A stretch of 22,864 nt of DNA from Phallusia fumigata (lineage: Eukaryota > Chordata > Ascidiacea > Phlebobranchia > Ascidiidae). Below the pieces are notes generated by a model. That model was not told the DNA's origin. It made no database searches and saw only the letters and a list, made by a program, of their open reading frames with translations. Where the stretch lies: the NCBI GenBank assembly GCA_008931825.1, contig QXVZ01029976.1:1-22864 (forward strand), read 5' to 3'. Both the position numbers and the translations under genes were made by a program. Positions 12,016 to 21,236 of this stretch are shown piece by piece. How positions within the stretch are numbered: position 1 is the stretch's first letter; each line of letters opens with the position of its first letter.

Positions 12016-12026
12016 TAATCGGATTA
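12016..12026. promoter_or_regulatory. P3-type Lys50 homeodomain dimer site upstream of gsc
   Basis: TAATCGGATTA, which on the minus strand reads TAATCCGATTA. This is the 3-bp-spaced inverted pair of TAAT half-sites with the CC extension that Lys50 paired-class homeodomains prefer for cooperative dimer binding. It lies 160-170 bp upstream of the gsc start codon, in the likely proximal promoter. Goosecoid is itself a Lys50 paired-class protein, so negative autoregulation is the natural inference; a related Lys50 factor such as Otx or Pitx could also use it. Confidence 0.65.
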
Positions 12027-15000
12027 CTAGCTTCACAGCTTGGTGCACCTTGAAACTAACGTGACGGATGTGTCAGATTTCTCAATCTGCTGAACAGGTG
12101 TCGCCCTGATGACTTGTGCAAACAGTTCTCGACTTCGGTAGATGCGGAAAAATAACTGGCTTCTTGAGTAGTTGCTGTTGTACGACGATTTCAAACGATC
12201 CGATTTCCAGTGAACCAGCCACTGAATATGCGGATATCTATATTAATTTTATAATACAACAAGAGTCCTGCTCCGTGGTAAAAAGAAAACGCTCGGCGCT
12301 GTAACGTGTTACCTCGTGGTCATCTCTCGTCTGTGTGATGCCGGGCCTCGCCTCGCGCGCCGATTTATCCAGTGGGTGCGCCGTGCGCAGTCAGGCGTGA
12401 TGTGCGCGACGGGGCGAGGAGAGAGCGCTCATTTTTCGCGGATGATGTAATGCGCTGGTGGTGCAAGAAAACCAGGAGTCGACGGGTTGTTTCCAAGATA
12501 TTGACAAAGTGAGTGTTGGGATTTGGGAATGATCGGGCGTTACGGAAACATTCTCCACGTCGACATATTTGACGGGGGTTGCTTGGCAAATCGGGCAAAG
12601 CTAAATTGGCAAATGAGTCAAAATTCAAAACAATCGAAGTGTGTTTTGGCGTTTTGTGAGCGCCCGCTGACGAAAACGTGGACTAGACGACTTGTTTACT
12701 GAAGGACCACACAGCTGGGAACTGCCTCTAAAAAATTTTTGGCAAAGCAATAAATCCAACTAATATTTACCTACTACGTAATGTACAATTCTTGACGTTT
12801 ATCTCGTTACTGGAGTTTTATTTTGGGACAAAGCAGTGACACTGTATTGTTTGTGACACATTTTTTTGAATTGTTACATGTTTTTTTTCGAGAAGGGATC
12901 AGGTTTTTAAATAAACCAATTACCCAAATTACTGTGCGTATTTCCCCATATATGGTACCTATTAGTATGTTTCCAGGTGTCACGAAATTATTCAAATTAA
13001 AACTGCCTATAAATGCTTTAAAAATGTGTATAGTTTTTTCGAGTTACTACTTTTGCACCAAAGGTGTTTGTATGAAAAGGGCTCTGCTTTCCACACACAC
13101 GAAACAGCATTGTACCTGTGTCTTGAACGAACCAAATAAGAAACAAGTTGCGGTTTTTGTTTTCAGTGTGATTCACAAAAAGTTGTCGCGTTTTTGCCGC
13201 TGACGCATTTACGGCTTCATGCATCTTTTGTCTTTTGGCGAAACCTGACGCTTTTGTCAAACCAAAGTCGACACGTACTTGCAACCGTCGCTTTCCCATA
13301 TAAGGAGCGTTACGCTCCCGAATCGGCCCAAAATTTACTTCTCCTTACTGCGGTTTGTCGAACAGCTTTATCCCTGAGAGGGGTTTTGGATCACAGTCCG
13401 GGTCTCAAAATAATGCCTGGTAATTTTAGTTGTGTGATTCACACGTATATGAGACGTGCGATTATCATACTAAAACACCATGACTTGCAGTAAGATAAAT
13501 TGTGTACGACATCAAGCACTGACGAAAGTGCGTTCACCTTTAGGTAATAAATTGCCGATGATTTTATAACTGTTTAGCGTCACGTGAATTAGCTCTATTA
13601 GCTTCACAATTCTAAAAGATAGAATAAAACATAACACATAAATTTTTGATTTGAGATTCTGCAAACCTTGATGAATCTACAGGTGAAATATTATGCCTTC
13701 ACTGAAAACATGTAACTAGCAACAGCATTGCATATGCCGTCGATTTCTGTAGCACGGTTCAGTAAAAAAAAACTACACAAGATTAAAAAAACATATTTTT
13801 GGGCTTTTTTCATTAGAATCTACAAATAAGCTAGTTTTGTTTTAATAACTTAGCCAGAATCGTTACCCTTAATTTGTCTAAACCCCGGCGTCCCAGAGGG
13901 GTGCGAAAAAGAGCCTCAACTTTTGTTCAGTAACTACGACGATGAAGAATTTGTATGTTGAGAAACGTCCTAGTCCAACACATTCCCAGCCCGTCTAATC
14001 CGCACTGTTAACACGCGATGAAATCGAATAAGTCAGCATCTATCGTCCAGTGCGTCACCGGGCCAGTGTTTAGGAGAATCCGCGCCTACTTGTGTAAACA
14101 GTTTGGCTTCCGCGCTCAAGTATTAATGAGTAAGTACGAATATGTAGATCTGATGATACTCCGTGGTAATAGGAAAATCTTCGGGCAAGTGGTTCGTGCG
14201 GCGGGCGTTAGTCAACACACCTTCAAAACCCGACCCGCTTCAGCCGATAAACTTCAATCACAACGGCGTCTCGGCTTTGATGCCTGTGTATACGCTTATC
14301 TAAAGACGAAAGGTGCACGAATGCCGATGGATTTTAAGATACAGCGACCGCGAAGCATTCTCCTGTCCGATCTATGGGTGAGATTGTTGTGATGGCGTCG
14401 CCGGGGCAAAGCACCGAACTCGGGGTCAAATCATGTGCTACTTCAGCGTGAAATCTGAGTTAAACTCTTTGGTGAGGTAAAGGCTTGATCCGATAAGACC
14501 CCAGCAGATTTTGATCGTTCGAAAAATAAAACTTTTTCGCACCTGAACAGCGGAGCCGATTGGCTATTTTGGATCGTAGTCGTGTCCACTCCGGGCGGTT
14601 GTTTATTGTCATACTCGTCTGCTTGTACCTGTCTCTAAACCATGTGCTTCAGATCTAATTGGAAACGAATCTTAGTTATCACAGAACATCTAGTAAAAAG
14701 AAGGGTTGGCTTATTGTGATTGAGTACAGGATTTTGCAAAGATAGGGTCGGGCCCTACGCAATCCGCAGAAGAGCACGAAAAGGTCACAGCAGATCATCT
14801 TTGCTTCAAAGCAGTGTATTTTGCGTATCAGTTTGCGACTTGGAATGTATTCTGCCAAGGCTCACGGGTCCACTTGTCTTTGATTCCGCTTTATCTGATT
14901 ATCTCCTGTTCCTTTGCGCTATTTGTCTTGCTCGTGTCGCCTCCGGGGGCAAACAAGGGACAAACGAGGATTCGATGCCGCTGAGGCGTCCGACAAATTC

Positions 15001-15358
15001 TTTATGCTATGTTTTGGTTCTCGCGCTATCATTCAAGCGAACGTTGGACCAAGAGGCGTAAAGATATTACACATACGTGACCACATAATTTCTTAAAAAT
15101 ACATGCCCCGTAGTTTATGATTTATTTGTACCACAACAACAGAGTAGACCATCGGAATTAAATTGGATTTTTTGCGCGATTCTGTCGAACGGATTTTCGA
15201 AAACAATTCTCTGCAGTTATAAGGTACGGCAAGTAAAGTTTGAGAAACTTAACTTCACAAAGTATTATTTCGACAATGGTTGTATGTTACATATTATCAC
15301 CAAAAAGATTAGTTACACGAATGTTTTTTACTGCACAAAGTTCAACATTTTTGTCACC

Positions 15359-15488
15359 CGAGTCACTTCGTATGATTCACCCGCAGTAACTCGAGTCGAG
15401 TCAAGTCTTTTGCTGGATGTGCCTCGAGTCAAGCCGAGGTCTTGGAAGCAATAACTGAAACTGACTTGGGTCGAGTCCTTTACTCGAG
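15359..15488. repeat. cluster of CGAGTC / CTCGAG motifs
   Basis: CGAGTC occurs at 15359, 15392, 15397, 15425 and 15472, and CTCGAG at 15390, 15423 and 15483. The motif spacing is irregular, so this is a motif cluster, not a regular tandem repeat. It lies 3.5 kb upstream of gsc. The binding factor, if any, is unknown. Confidence 0.5.
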
Positions 15489-17833
15489 ATATGACATCAC
15501 TGGAATTGACGTAGGGCATATTAGCTAAAATTGGGTATGGAGCATGACTTGCATATGCATCCTTGCGAGTGGGCATGTTGAAAATGTGATTTGAACTCGT
15601 AAAACATGTAAAGTTGCTTTGAAGTGAAACATGTTTTCAGTGAAAGGTCAATTTCTACATTACACGTTTGTTGGTGCATTCGTGCGTGTTGATATGTCGA
15701 GAATCTATTCAGCCACGGCCGGGAGCTTGTTCGTCAATAACATACGGTGTCGCAAACAGCGATTTCGGCCTTGTAAGAAGAAGTTTACCCCCAGTTTATC
15801 GCGTCAACCCAGGGTGTGTACACAACACAGTGCGTGACGCAGCCCGCATGCCATCGTCGGATCAAGGCTATTTTGTTGCCCTTCAACGGGTCGAGTTAAT
15901 TGCCACGCCACCGTGATTCGCTGCAGCTTTTCGTTTAAAAACGTTACACTGTGTGAATGAGCTGCGGGGCGAAATCCAAGACCCGGGGTGATGGAAAGAC
16001 GAACGCTTTGAATCGGGGGTCGTCGCGGGTGCTTGGCGCGGCGTGCCGTTTTAGCCTAAACTGGAAACCGCGCGGCGCAGATTAGATTCTGTGCCGTGGC
16101 TGGGGACTCGAGTACTCGGGATTCCAGCGCAGTTTGCCTCGTTTCCTGTTTAAGGAAACGCCTTTGTGACGCTATAGGCCACAGGGGGCAGAATCAAGAG
16201 ATTAAAAAATTCGGCATGAGGTAACCGCTAAATGAGTTATACGGTAAGCGATAAGGCTGCAGTTAATCGGGTTCGTGCCACCTGATCCTCACCGTCGTCA
16301 GCACTTAAACTGAAAAACAAAGCCCCAGTGTTTTCACAAACTTTGGAAAAGCTCAATCCACAGGGGGGGCGACTTGGATTGATAGGACTGTGGTTAGGTT
16401 ATCATCGTGTTACTGACAGACTATAAGGCTTAATCTCGTTTGCCTTGACTTATGCAAACGGTCACGCCACTCACCGCAGGGAAAAGTCTTTCAGTAATCC
16501 CGTTGAGATGTGGCTTTCCCATGAGAACGCCAGTGAATCACGGTGTACAAAGCGAATCGCCTGAAAAGCATCTATCGCCAGATAAAATCATTTGTAGAAG
16601 GTTCCTTTTGTCCCTTTTTGAGCCTACTTTATCCATATTTCAGCACGTTCGTAATTGGACTACGGTTCGGCCACGTACGAAAATGTCAAATAGTGGGGCA
16701 TTTTTCGCACTGAAATTTAACCACGTAGTACCTGGATTTTATCTCAAATGTTTTCTAACAAGGTACTGACAATCGCACACGGTTTTGGTTACACACACAT
16801 CAAAGCATGCTGTTGCACCTCTGCTACATCGTGTACAAAATACTTTGCTGTTAATAAACTTGTGAAGTGCATTTTTTGTGGAAACAAATAGTTCTTTCCT
16901 GTCCGACCTTTCCTTGGCAAATACAAATTGGGTACTTGTTCATTTTCAAGATTAGTTTGTGGATAATTTGTTGCCTAAATTAAATTTCGAGGAAGGCATT
17001 ATCAGTGAAGCGGCGTTGTAGTTTCGTCCAGCTAGCAATAAAATGCTAAAAGGTAGTCTTTTAATTCCTTAAATCCGGAACTAAAAGCGGATTTTCGCTG
17101 GATCAGAAAGGAAAAATACCCGATCGTGATTTGCGCTTTCAGTCAAGAGGTTAATACCGGTGCGTATTTGCTGATGCGCGAGTGGATTACACGTTTCAAA
17201 GAGCGCCTTCGCTAATCTGCGCAGCACATCTGGTGCAAGCCGCGATGCATTGCCGGATATAACCGAAAGCGCGGCGATTTGGAAAACGAACGACTGATCG
17301 GGCCGACTTGAAAGACACCACAGATACACGGCTTATCGCATCTTGCAACATTAACTGTCGCTCAGCGCTCAACCCGCAGTGTTGGTTCGGCGGCGGGCGG
17401 ATTGATCTGTTGGAAAGTGGCAAATCCGACTAATGCTCTTACACGGGGTGCTAATGTGAGAATTTAATTGAACATGCACGGCCTGATGTTCTGTGGCCAA
17501 GTAATGCGGTGAAAATCCCGGGCGACAAACACGGTGTTTTGTGCAGTAGTTCGCACACTGCGCAAGTTGCGCAATTTTTATGTAACTTCCAACATGCCGA
17601 AGTTGATTTTTTGTTGTCTAAATTGCATTCTTTGTGTGCTTGGGCCGCCACCACAAAAACATGTAACAGCTTACCTATGCTCTATGCTCTCGACTATAGT
17701 GCCAAAATAGATTCAGTGGTAAATAGACACCTTTTTCTTGTGCAGAGTGCAAGAAAAGGAGGTCGCGTGACAAGGCTCGTTAACGCATCGATTAGCAAAT
17801 GTTTAAAAGTTAATACGTGATGTCTCCATTGGG

Positions 17834-17841
17834 TGACGTCA
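17834..17841. promoter_or_regulatory. CRE octamer between gsc and WDHD1
   Basis: Perfect TGACGTCA about 6 kb upstream of the gsc start and 0.7 kb past the WDHD1 stop codon. Confidence 0.3.
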
Positions 17842-18532
17842 TCGCCTCACTTCTCGGGTTAAAAACAGTTAAAGATAAACCGATGAGTGGCGTTCTTCGG
17901 ATCCATTTCAGCGTGTTGTGAAAATAACGAGAAAACGCCATATTCGGGCGCCTTCGCTATCCCGCGGGCTGTAATGAGGTTGACCCAACGCTGAGGAATT
18001 ACAAGCGCTGGCTCCAATCTCCGACGCAGTGGGTCTGGTGGGCCCGAAAATAGTTGGTTTCAGTTTCTTCGCGAGGCGTTAACACGCGACCGAGACAATG
18101 TAAGGACTGTTGTCCACTGCAAAGTTTAAATCGCTACCTGACAGAACAATTTCGTCTTACGTTTGTATGTATTGACCGTTTTGCAAAGCAACTCAACGAA
18201 TGCGAGTTATATAAAAGAAAATTTGGTCAACAACGAGGGTGGCTTTCCCCAAATTGCCATTCCACATACACTATCACTATATTTATAGGGGAAAAGGAAG
18301 GGGCTCGTAATAATGATATCTTCGATAACCGGTCGGTTTACATGTAGGTGCAGCAACTTCTTCCCTTACAAGTTTTATGCGGCTTGTCGCATTTTTTAAG
18401 GAATGGTGTGTGTGGGAATCCAGTTAGAACACCCGCTTCACCCTCACAAGCAACAACCGCAAATACACGAGTTACGATGAAGTGCAGTCGCACGAACTTA
18501 TAGGAACTCGATAATGCAAAGCGTGATCATTC

Positions 18533-18717
18533 TTAAGCTTGGTAGGCAAAAGCAGACAACTTGGATCTTGAGTCGGATTCTGAGTCTTTTGCCTTTTTGA
18601 CCTTCGGTTTTTCCGATGCTTCTGTGTCGTTGGTGGGTGGAGCGTTTTCATTGTTGTCACATTCCTCCTCTTCGCTCACGTGTCCCGGGTACAGTCCAAC
18701 GGAGCGTCTAATTTCCA
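18533..18717 (-). CDS. WDHD1: WDHD1 last exon: charged C-terminal tail
   Basis: The open frame ends TAA at 18535-18533 and encodes an acidic Asn/Glu-rich part (SEEEECDNNENAPP), a basic KPKVKKAKDSES part and the family-typical end KLSAFAYQA. The 5' edge is uncertain: possible acceptors are ACACAG (exon from 18717, phase 1 entry) and AATTAG (exon from 18707, phase 2 entry), and neither fits the phase 0 end of the HMG exon. The part right of 18684 is also present in a second diverged copy at 19036-19283, where the frame runs into a TAG. Confidence 0.72.
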
Positions 18718-21236
18718 CTGTGTTTAAATGTCGACCCGGTTAAACATATATAGTAACGATGAGCTTAACCGTTCACATCCGCCAGCGTTCGAAGCCTGGG
18801 AATCGCCTCGCGTTCACCAATGATGGACGTGCGAAGGCAGGAATCATCGGCTCGTCAAACGCCATATTACACGGATTAAGGTGGAAAATTACCAGCTGCG
18901 TGGGCCAAGTCTTTCGTTTCATATCGGGGCCNACATAGTTCTGGTGATGGGAGAGCCACTTATTACCGACTTAAAAGCAGAAAGCCCGTACGAGATTAGT
19001 AAAATTGCAGCCCGCGATCTCTTAATATCAGCTAGCCCGGGTACAGTCCAACGGAGCGTCTAATTGCCACTGTGTTGAAATGTCGACCTGGTTAAACATA
19101 TATAGCAGCGATGAGCTTAACCGTTCACATCCGCCAGCGTTCAAAGCCTGGGAATCGCCTCGCGTTCACGAATGATGGACGTGCGAAGGCAGGAATCATC
19201 GGCACGTCAAACGCCATATTACACGGATTAAGGTGGAAAATTACCAGCTGTGTGGGCCAAGTCTTTCGTTTCATATCGGGGCCTTCAGTGCAACGCGTAT
19301 GGGAACACAGGCCGTATCAAAGAGTTAGATGGCGACCACAGGCATGCCTTCACATGGAGCAATGCCCTTATCACGATGGAAGTTGCACCCATTAGCATGC
19401 GAGATGTGAAAATCTTGTAACGCCTAATAGGGTATAAGGTCGGGATTTGTGTTCAACGCCGAAGTGACATTCCGGACTATATTTACCTGAATCGTGCTGG
19501 GCGACAGACCACCACGAAAACTGCTCGCCGATTTGTTTGTTACCATCGCACCCTGATTAGCTTTAACTCAGACTTATCAGGAAATAACAACGCGAGTCAT
19601 TATAACAACAGTGAAGGTGAGATCTAAAAACGTGATGTGAGTGACTGTTGCCTAATTGTGACGCCACCGCACCTAATTACCAGGCAGTGACACCTGATTT
19701 TAAGACACTTTTCGCCACAACAGAAGTAAAACTGATGTAAACTAAAATAGTTATCCACTGACATAAGTACAGCCAAGGGTGTAACCATTATCTAATACAA
19801 GCCGAGTCTATCTGTTGCGACATTTCAATCTAGCTATTACGTCATGGTACAAATAAAACGCACTCCGTGTTATCGTATACAGTTAACCGCGTTGTAGAGA
19901 TTTGCTGACTATCCCATTGTAACCGTACCACAGCACAGGTCATTTGGCGTTCGTTCAATGGTTACAGGTCCTTATGCAGATAGAGCGTTCTAAAAAGTAG
20001 TTCATCGACGATGACGATGCATTCTCAGATCAGTGAGACGCAATGTAGCTTTCGTCACGCGACGAAAAACAAACAAACCGAGCAGGACACTTGGAAACGT
20101 CAATAGCACGAACATGCGTCACCACGACGGGTGCCGTTGCCCTCGTGTCCAACAACATCTTCTCTCTGAGCTAATCCAATTACGGACTTAGCCGCGGGAC
20201 AAGGAGCATCGGATAAGAGCGAGGACTCGCAGCTTTCCTCATGTCAATCACGAGTCGAGCGTGTAATTTAACGAGAACTTTCAAGAGCGATTTGAGTCGC
20301 TTCGCAGCGTTCGCTTTTACACATTTGCTTCGGTAGTGAAGTGAAATCTCGCACCGCTTGGATTCTGTCCATGCTCCGTGATAATGATAGAGTGCGAAAG
20401 GTGATTCGCCGAATTTACTCGTTCAAAGCGTTTGGGAGATGATTTGGTTTAAAATTATCGGCACTTGCGGGCGCGCCTTTAATCGCTTCAGATATTTTAG
20501 TCAGCAATTACCGGCAGTTTGCGGAGCATAAAAGGGAGGTTAATGGGATTTAGGCAAATCCGAATTGGGTTGTCTCTTTACGACGACCGAGGTTAATGGA
20601 TTTGCGGTTTATATCGATAAATGCCCTTTGCATTTACGCGCCCACTTCTTTTAAGTAAGGCTCAAAATGTATTGTTTGGGGAGTGAATGAAAACATGTGT
20701 TAAATTTATCACCTTTTGTAACGCTTATAAAAAATTGATTAGAGGGCCACAGCATCGCAATCACTACATTTGCAAGTTTAATAATCCTTTTCGTTCAGTG
20801 TTTCAAAAACCTGCCGAAACTTACAGTTCGGTCATCTGGTGTGAGGGCGCGGAAGGCCTGTATTGCAATCTTCCTCGCATCCACTCCGTCAACATCCGGA
20901 TGTTCCTCCTGGATGAGAGCAAGGTTTTCCTCGATGTAAAGCTGAACGCCACTCATTTTCCTGCAGCAAGAAATCAAACAAGCCTCAATATTTTCGGAGT
21001 GACATATACATATTTAATAGTGTATGAGATTGAGAAGTGCAACTTGTAAATTCAAAAATCTACTGTTTTTTCGCACATACATACCTTTGGATGATGTTGT
21101 TGTCAATAGGTTTTTCTTTTAATGTCACGATTTCCACTTCTTCATCGTCATCCTTCTTACAACGTTGAATTTGCTTTTTCGGTTTGGGAGTCGAGGTCAG
21201 GTTTAGTTTGGTGGAAAACAAGGTTGATTGACCCGA
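18533..21236 (-). CDS. WDHD1: WDHD1/AND-1 (Ctf4-like) C-terminal region, partial gene
   Basis: WDHD1 is a nuclear replisome adaptor linking the CMG helicase with DNA polymerase alpha; the animal protein has N-terminal WD40 repeats, a central trimerising domain and a C-terminal HMG box. Only the C-terminal end is here. Recognised exons on the minus strand are 21236-21085, 20960-20825 and about 18717-18533. They encode a basic linker, an HMG-box core (SGVQLYIEENLALIQEEHPD, then FRALTPDDR) and a charged tail ending KLSAFAYQA-stop. From memory, vertebrate WDHD1 has a matching GFQMWLEEN...FRVLSTEER box and a KLSAFAF tail. The first two exons join cleanly in frame. The HMG exon (phase 0 end) does not join directly to the last exon, so one short exon is missing or the last exon's start is misjudged. 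WD40 exons are expected to the right, beyond this window. Confidence 0.82.
18684..18931. repeat. WDHD1: direct duplication, copy 1, over the WDHD1 last exon edge
   Basis: 248 bp from CCCGGGTACAG to ATATCGGGGCC, immediately followed by the N at 18932. It differs from 19036-19283 at nine positions (about 3.6%) with no indels. The left 34 bases are the start of the WDHD1 last exon; the rest is intron. Confidence 0.88.
19036..19283. repeat. direct duplication, copy 2
   Basis: Second copy of the 248-bp segment, continuing into unique sequence on the right. Between the N and this copy lie 103 bases (18933-19035) that do not match the sequence left of copy 1, so the two versions diverge abruptly at CCCGGG. 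Confidence 0.88.
20172..20182. promoter_or_regulatory. TAAT-N3-ATTA site in WDHD1 intron
   Basis: TAATCCAATTA combines one Lys50-type half-site (TAATCC) with one Gln50-type half-site (TAATTG on the other strand). It lies about 8.3 kb upstream of the gsc start. The function is unknown and it may be a chance match. Confidence 0.25.
20825..20960 (-). CDS. WDHD1: WDHD1 exon: HMG box core
   Basis: The acceptor TTTCTTGCTGCAG ends at 20961 and the donor GTAAGT starts at 20824. One base completes the preceding Arg codon and 45 codons follow, containing MSGVQLYIEENLALIQEEHP and AIQAFRALTPDDRT. The pattern (aromatic/hydrophobic helix 1, HPD before helix 2, FR-L-PDDR before helix 3) is that of an HMG box and is closest to WDHD1. 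The third helix, expected to start with Trp, is not in this exon. Confidence 0.85.
21085..21236 (-). CDS. WDHD1: WDHD1 exon: charged linker before the HMG box
   Basis: A strong acceptor (T-rich tract, then TTTCGACAG ending at 21237) is followed by 50 codons plus two bases. They encode a Ser/Thr-rich start, STPKPKKQIQ, an acidic run (KKDDDEEVEIV) and IDNNIIQ. The donor GTATGT starts at 21084. The composition fits the disordered linker before the HMG box of this family. The entry is phase 0; a possible preceding exon at about 21515-21553, ending TPTPW before GTAAAT, fits that phase but has no other support. Confidence 0.78.

Larger units (their letters stand above)
11857..18532. other. intergenic region upstream of gsc, downstream of WDHD1
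   Basis: About 6.7 kb with no supported gene. It should hold the gsc promoter and 5' UTR at its left end and the WDHD1 3' UTR at its right end. The dimer site at 12016, the CGAGTC cluster and the CRE at 17834 are the visible candidate control sites. Plus-strand open frames of 113-126 codons at 12823-13203, 14018-14392 and 14720-15061 have no recognisable motif. Confidence 0.6.
18718..20824 (-). other. WDHD1: WDHD1 intronic region with an unresolved exon
   Basis: Contains duplication copy 2, the N at 18932 and the dimer-like site at 20172. A short exon finishing the HMG box should lie here. The best candidate is 20647-20624 (minus), which reads KWARKCKG after AAAAG, resembling the Trp-Ala-x-Lys-x-Lys-Gly that follows the HMG box core in vertebrate WDHD1; it lacks a clear donor. 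Confidence 0.4.

Noticed and set aside
14018-14392. 124-codon plus-strand frame as a gene upstream of gsc
   Set aside because: No recognisable motif, and frames of this length occur by chance many times in this sequence.
16355-16362. AATCCACA as a FoxH1/Nodal response element for gsc
   Set aside because: A single 8-bp match 4.5 kb upstream, with no paired SMAD cluster that I could establish.
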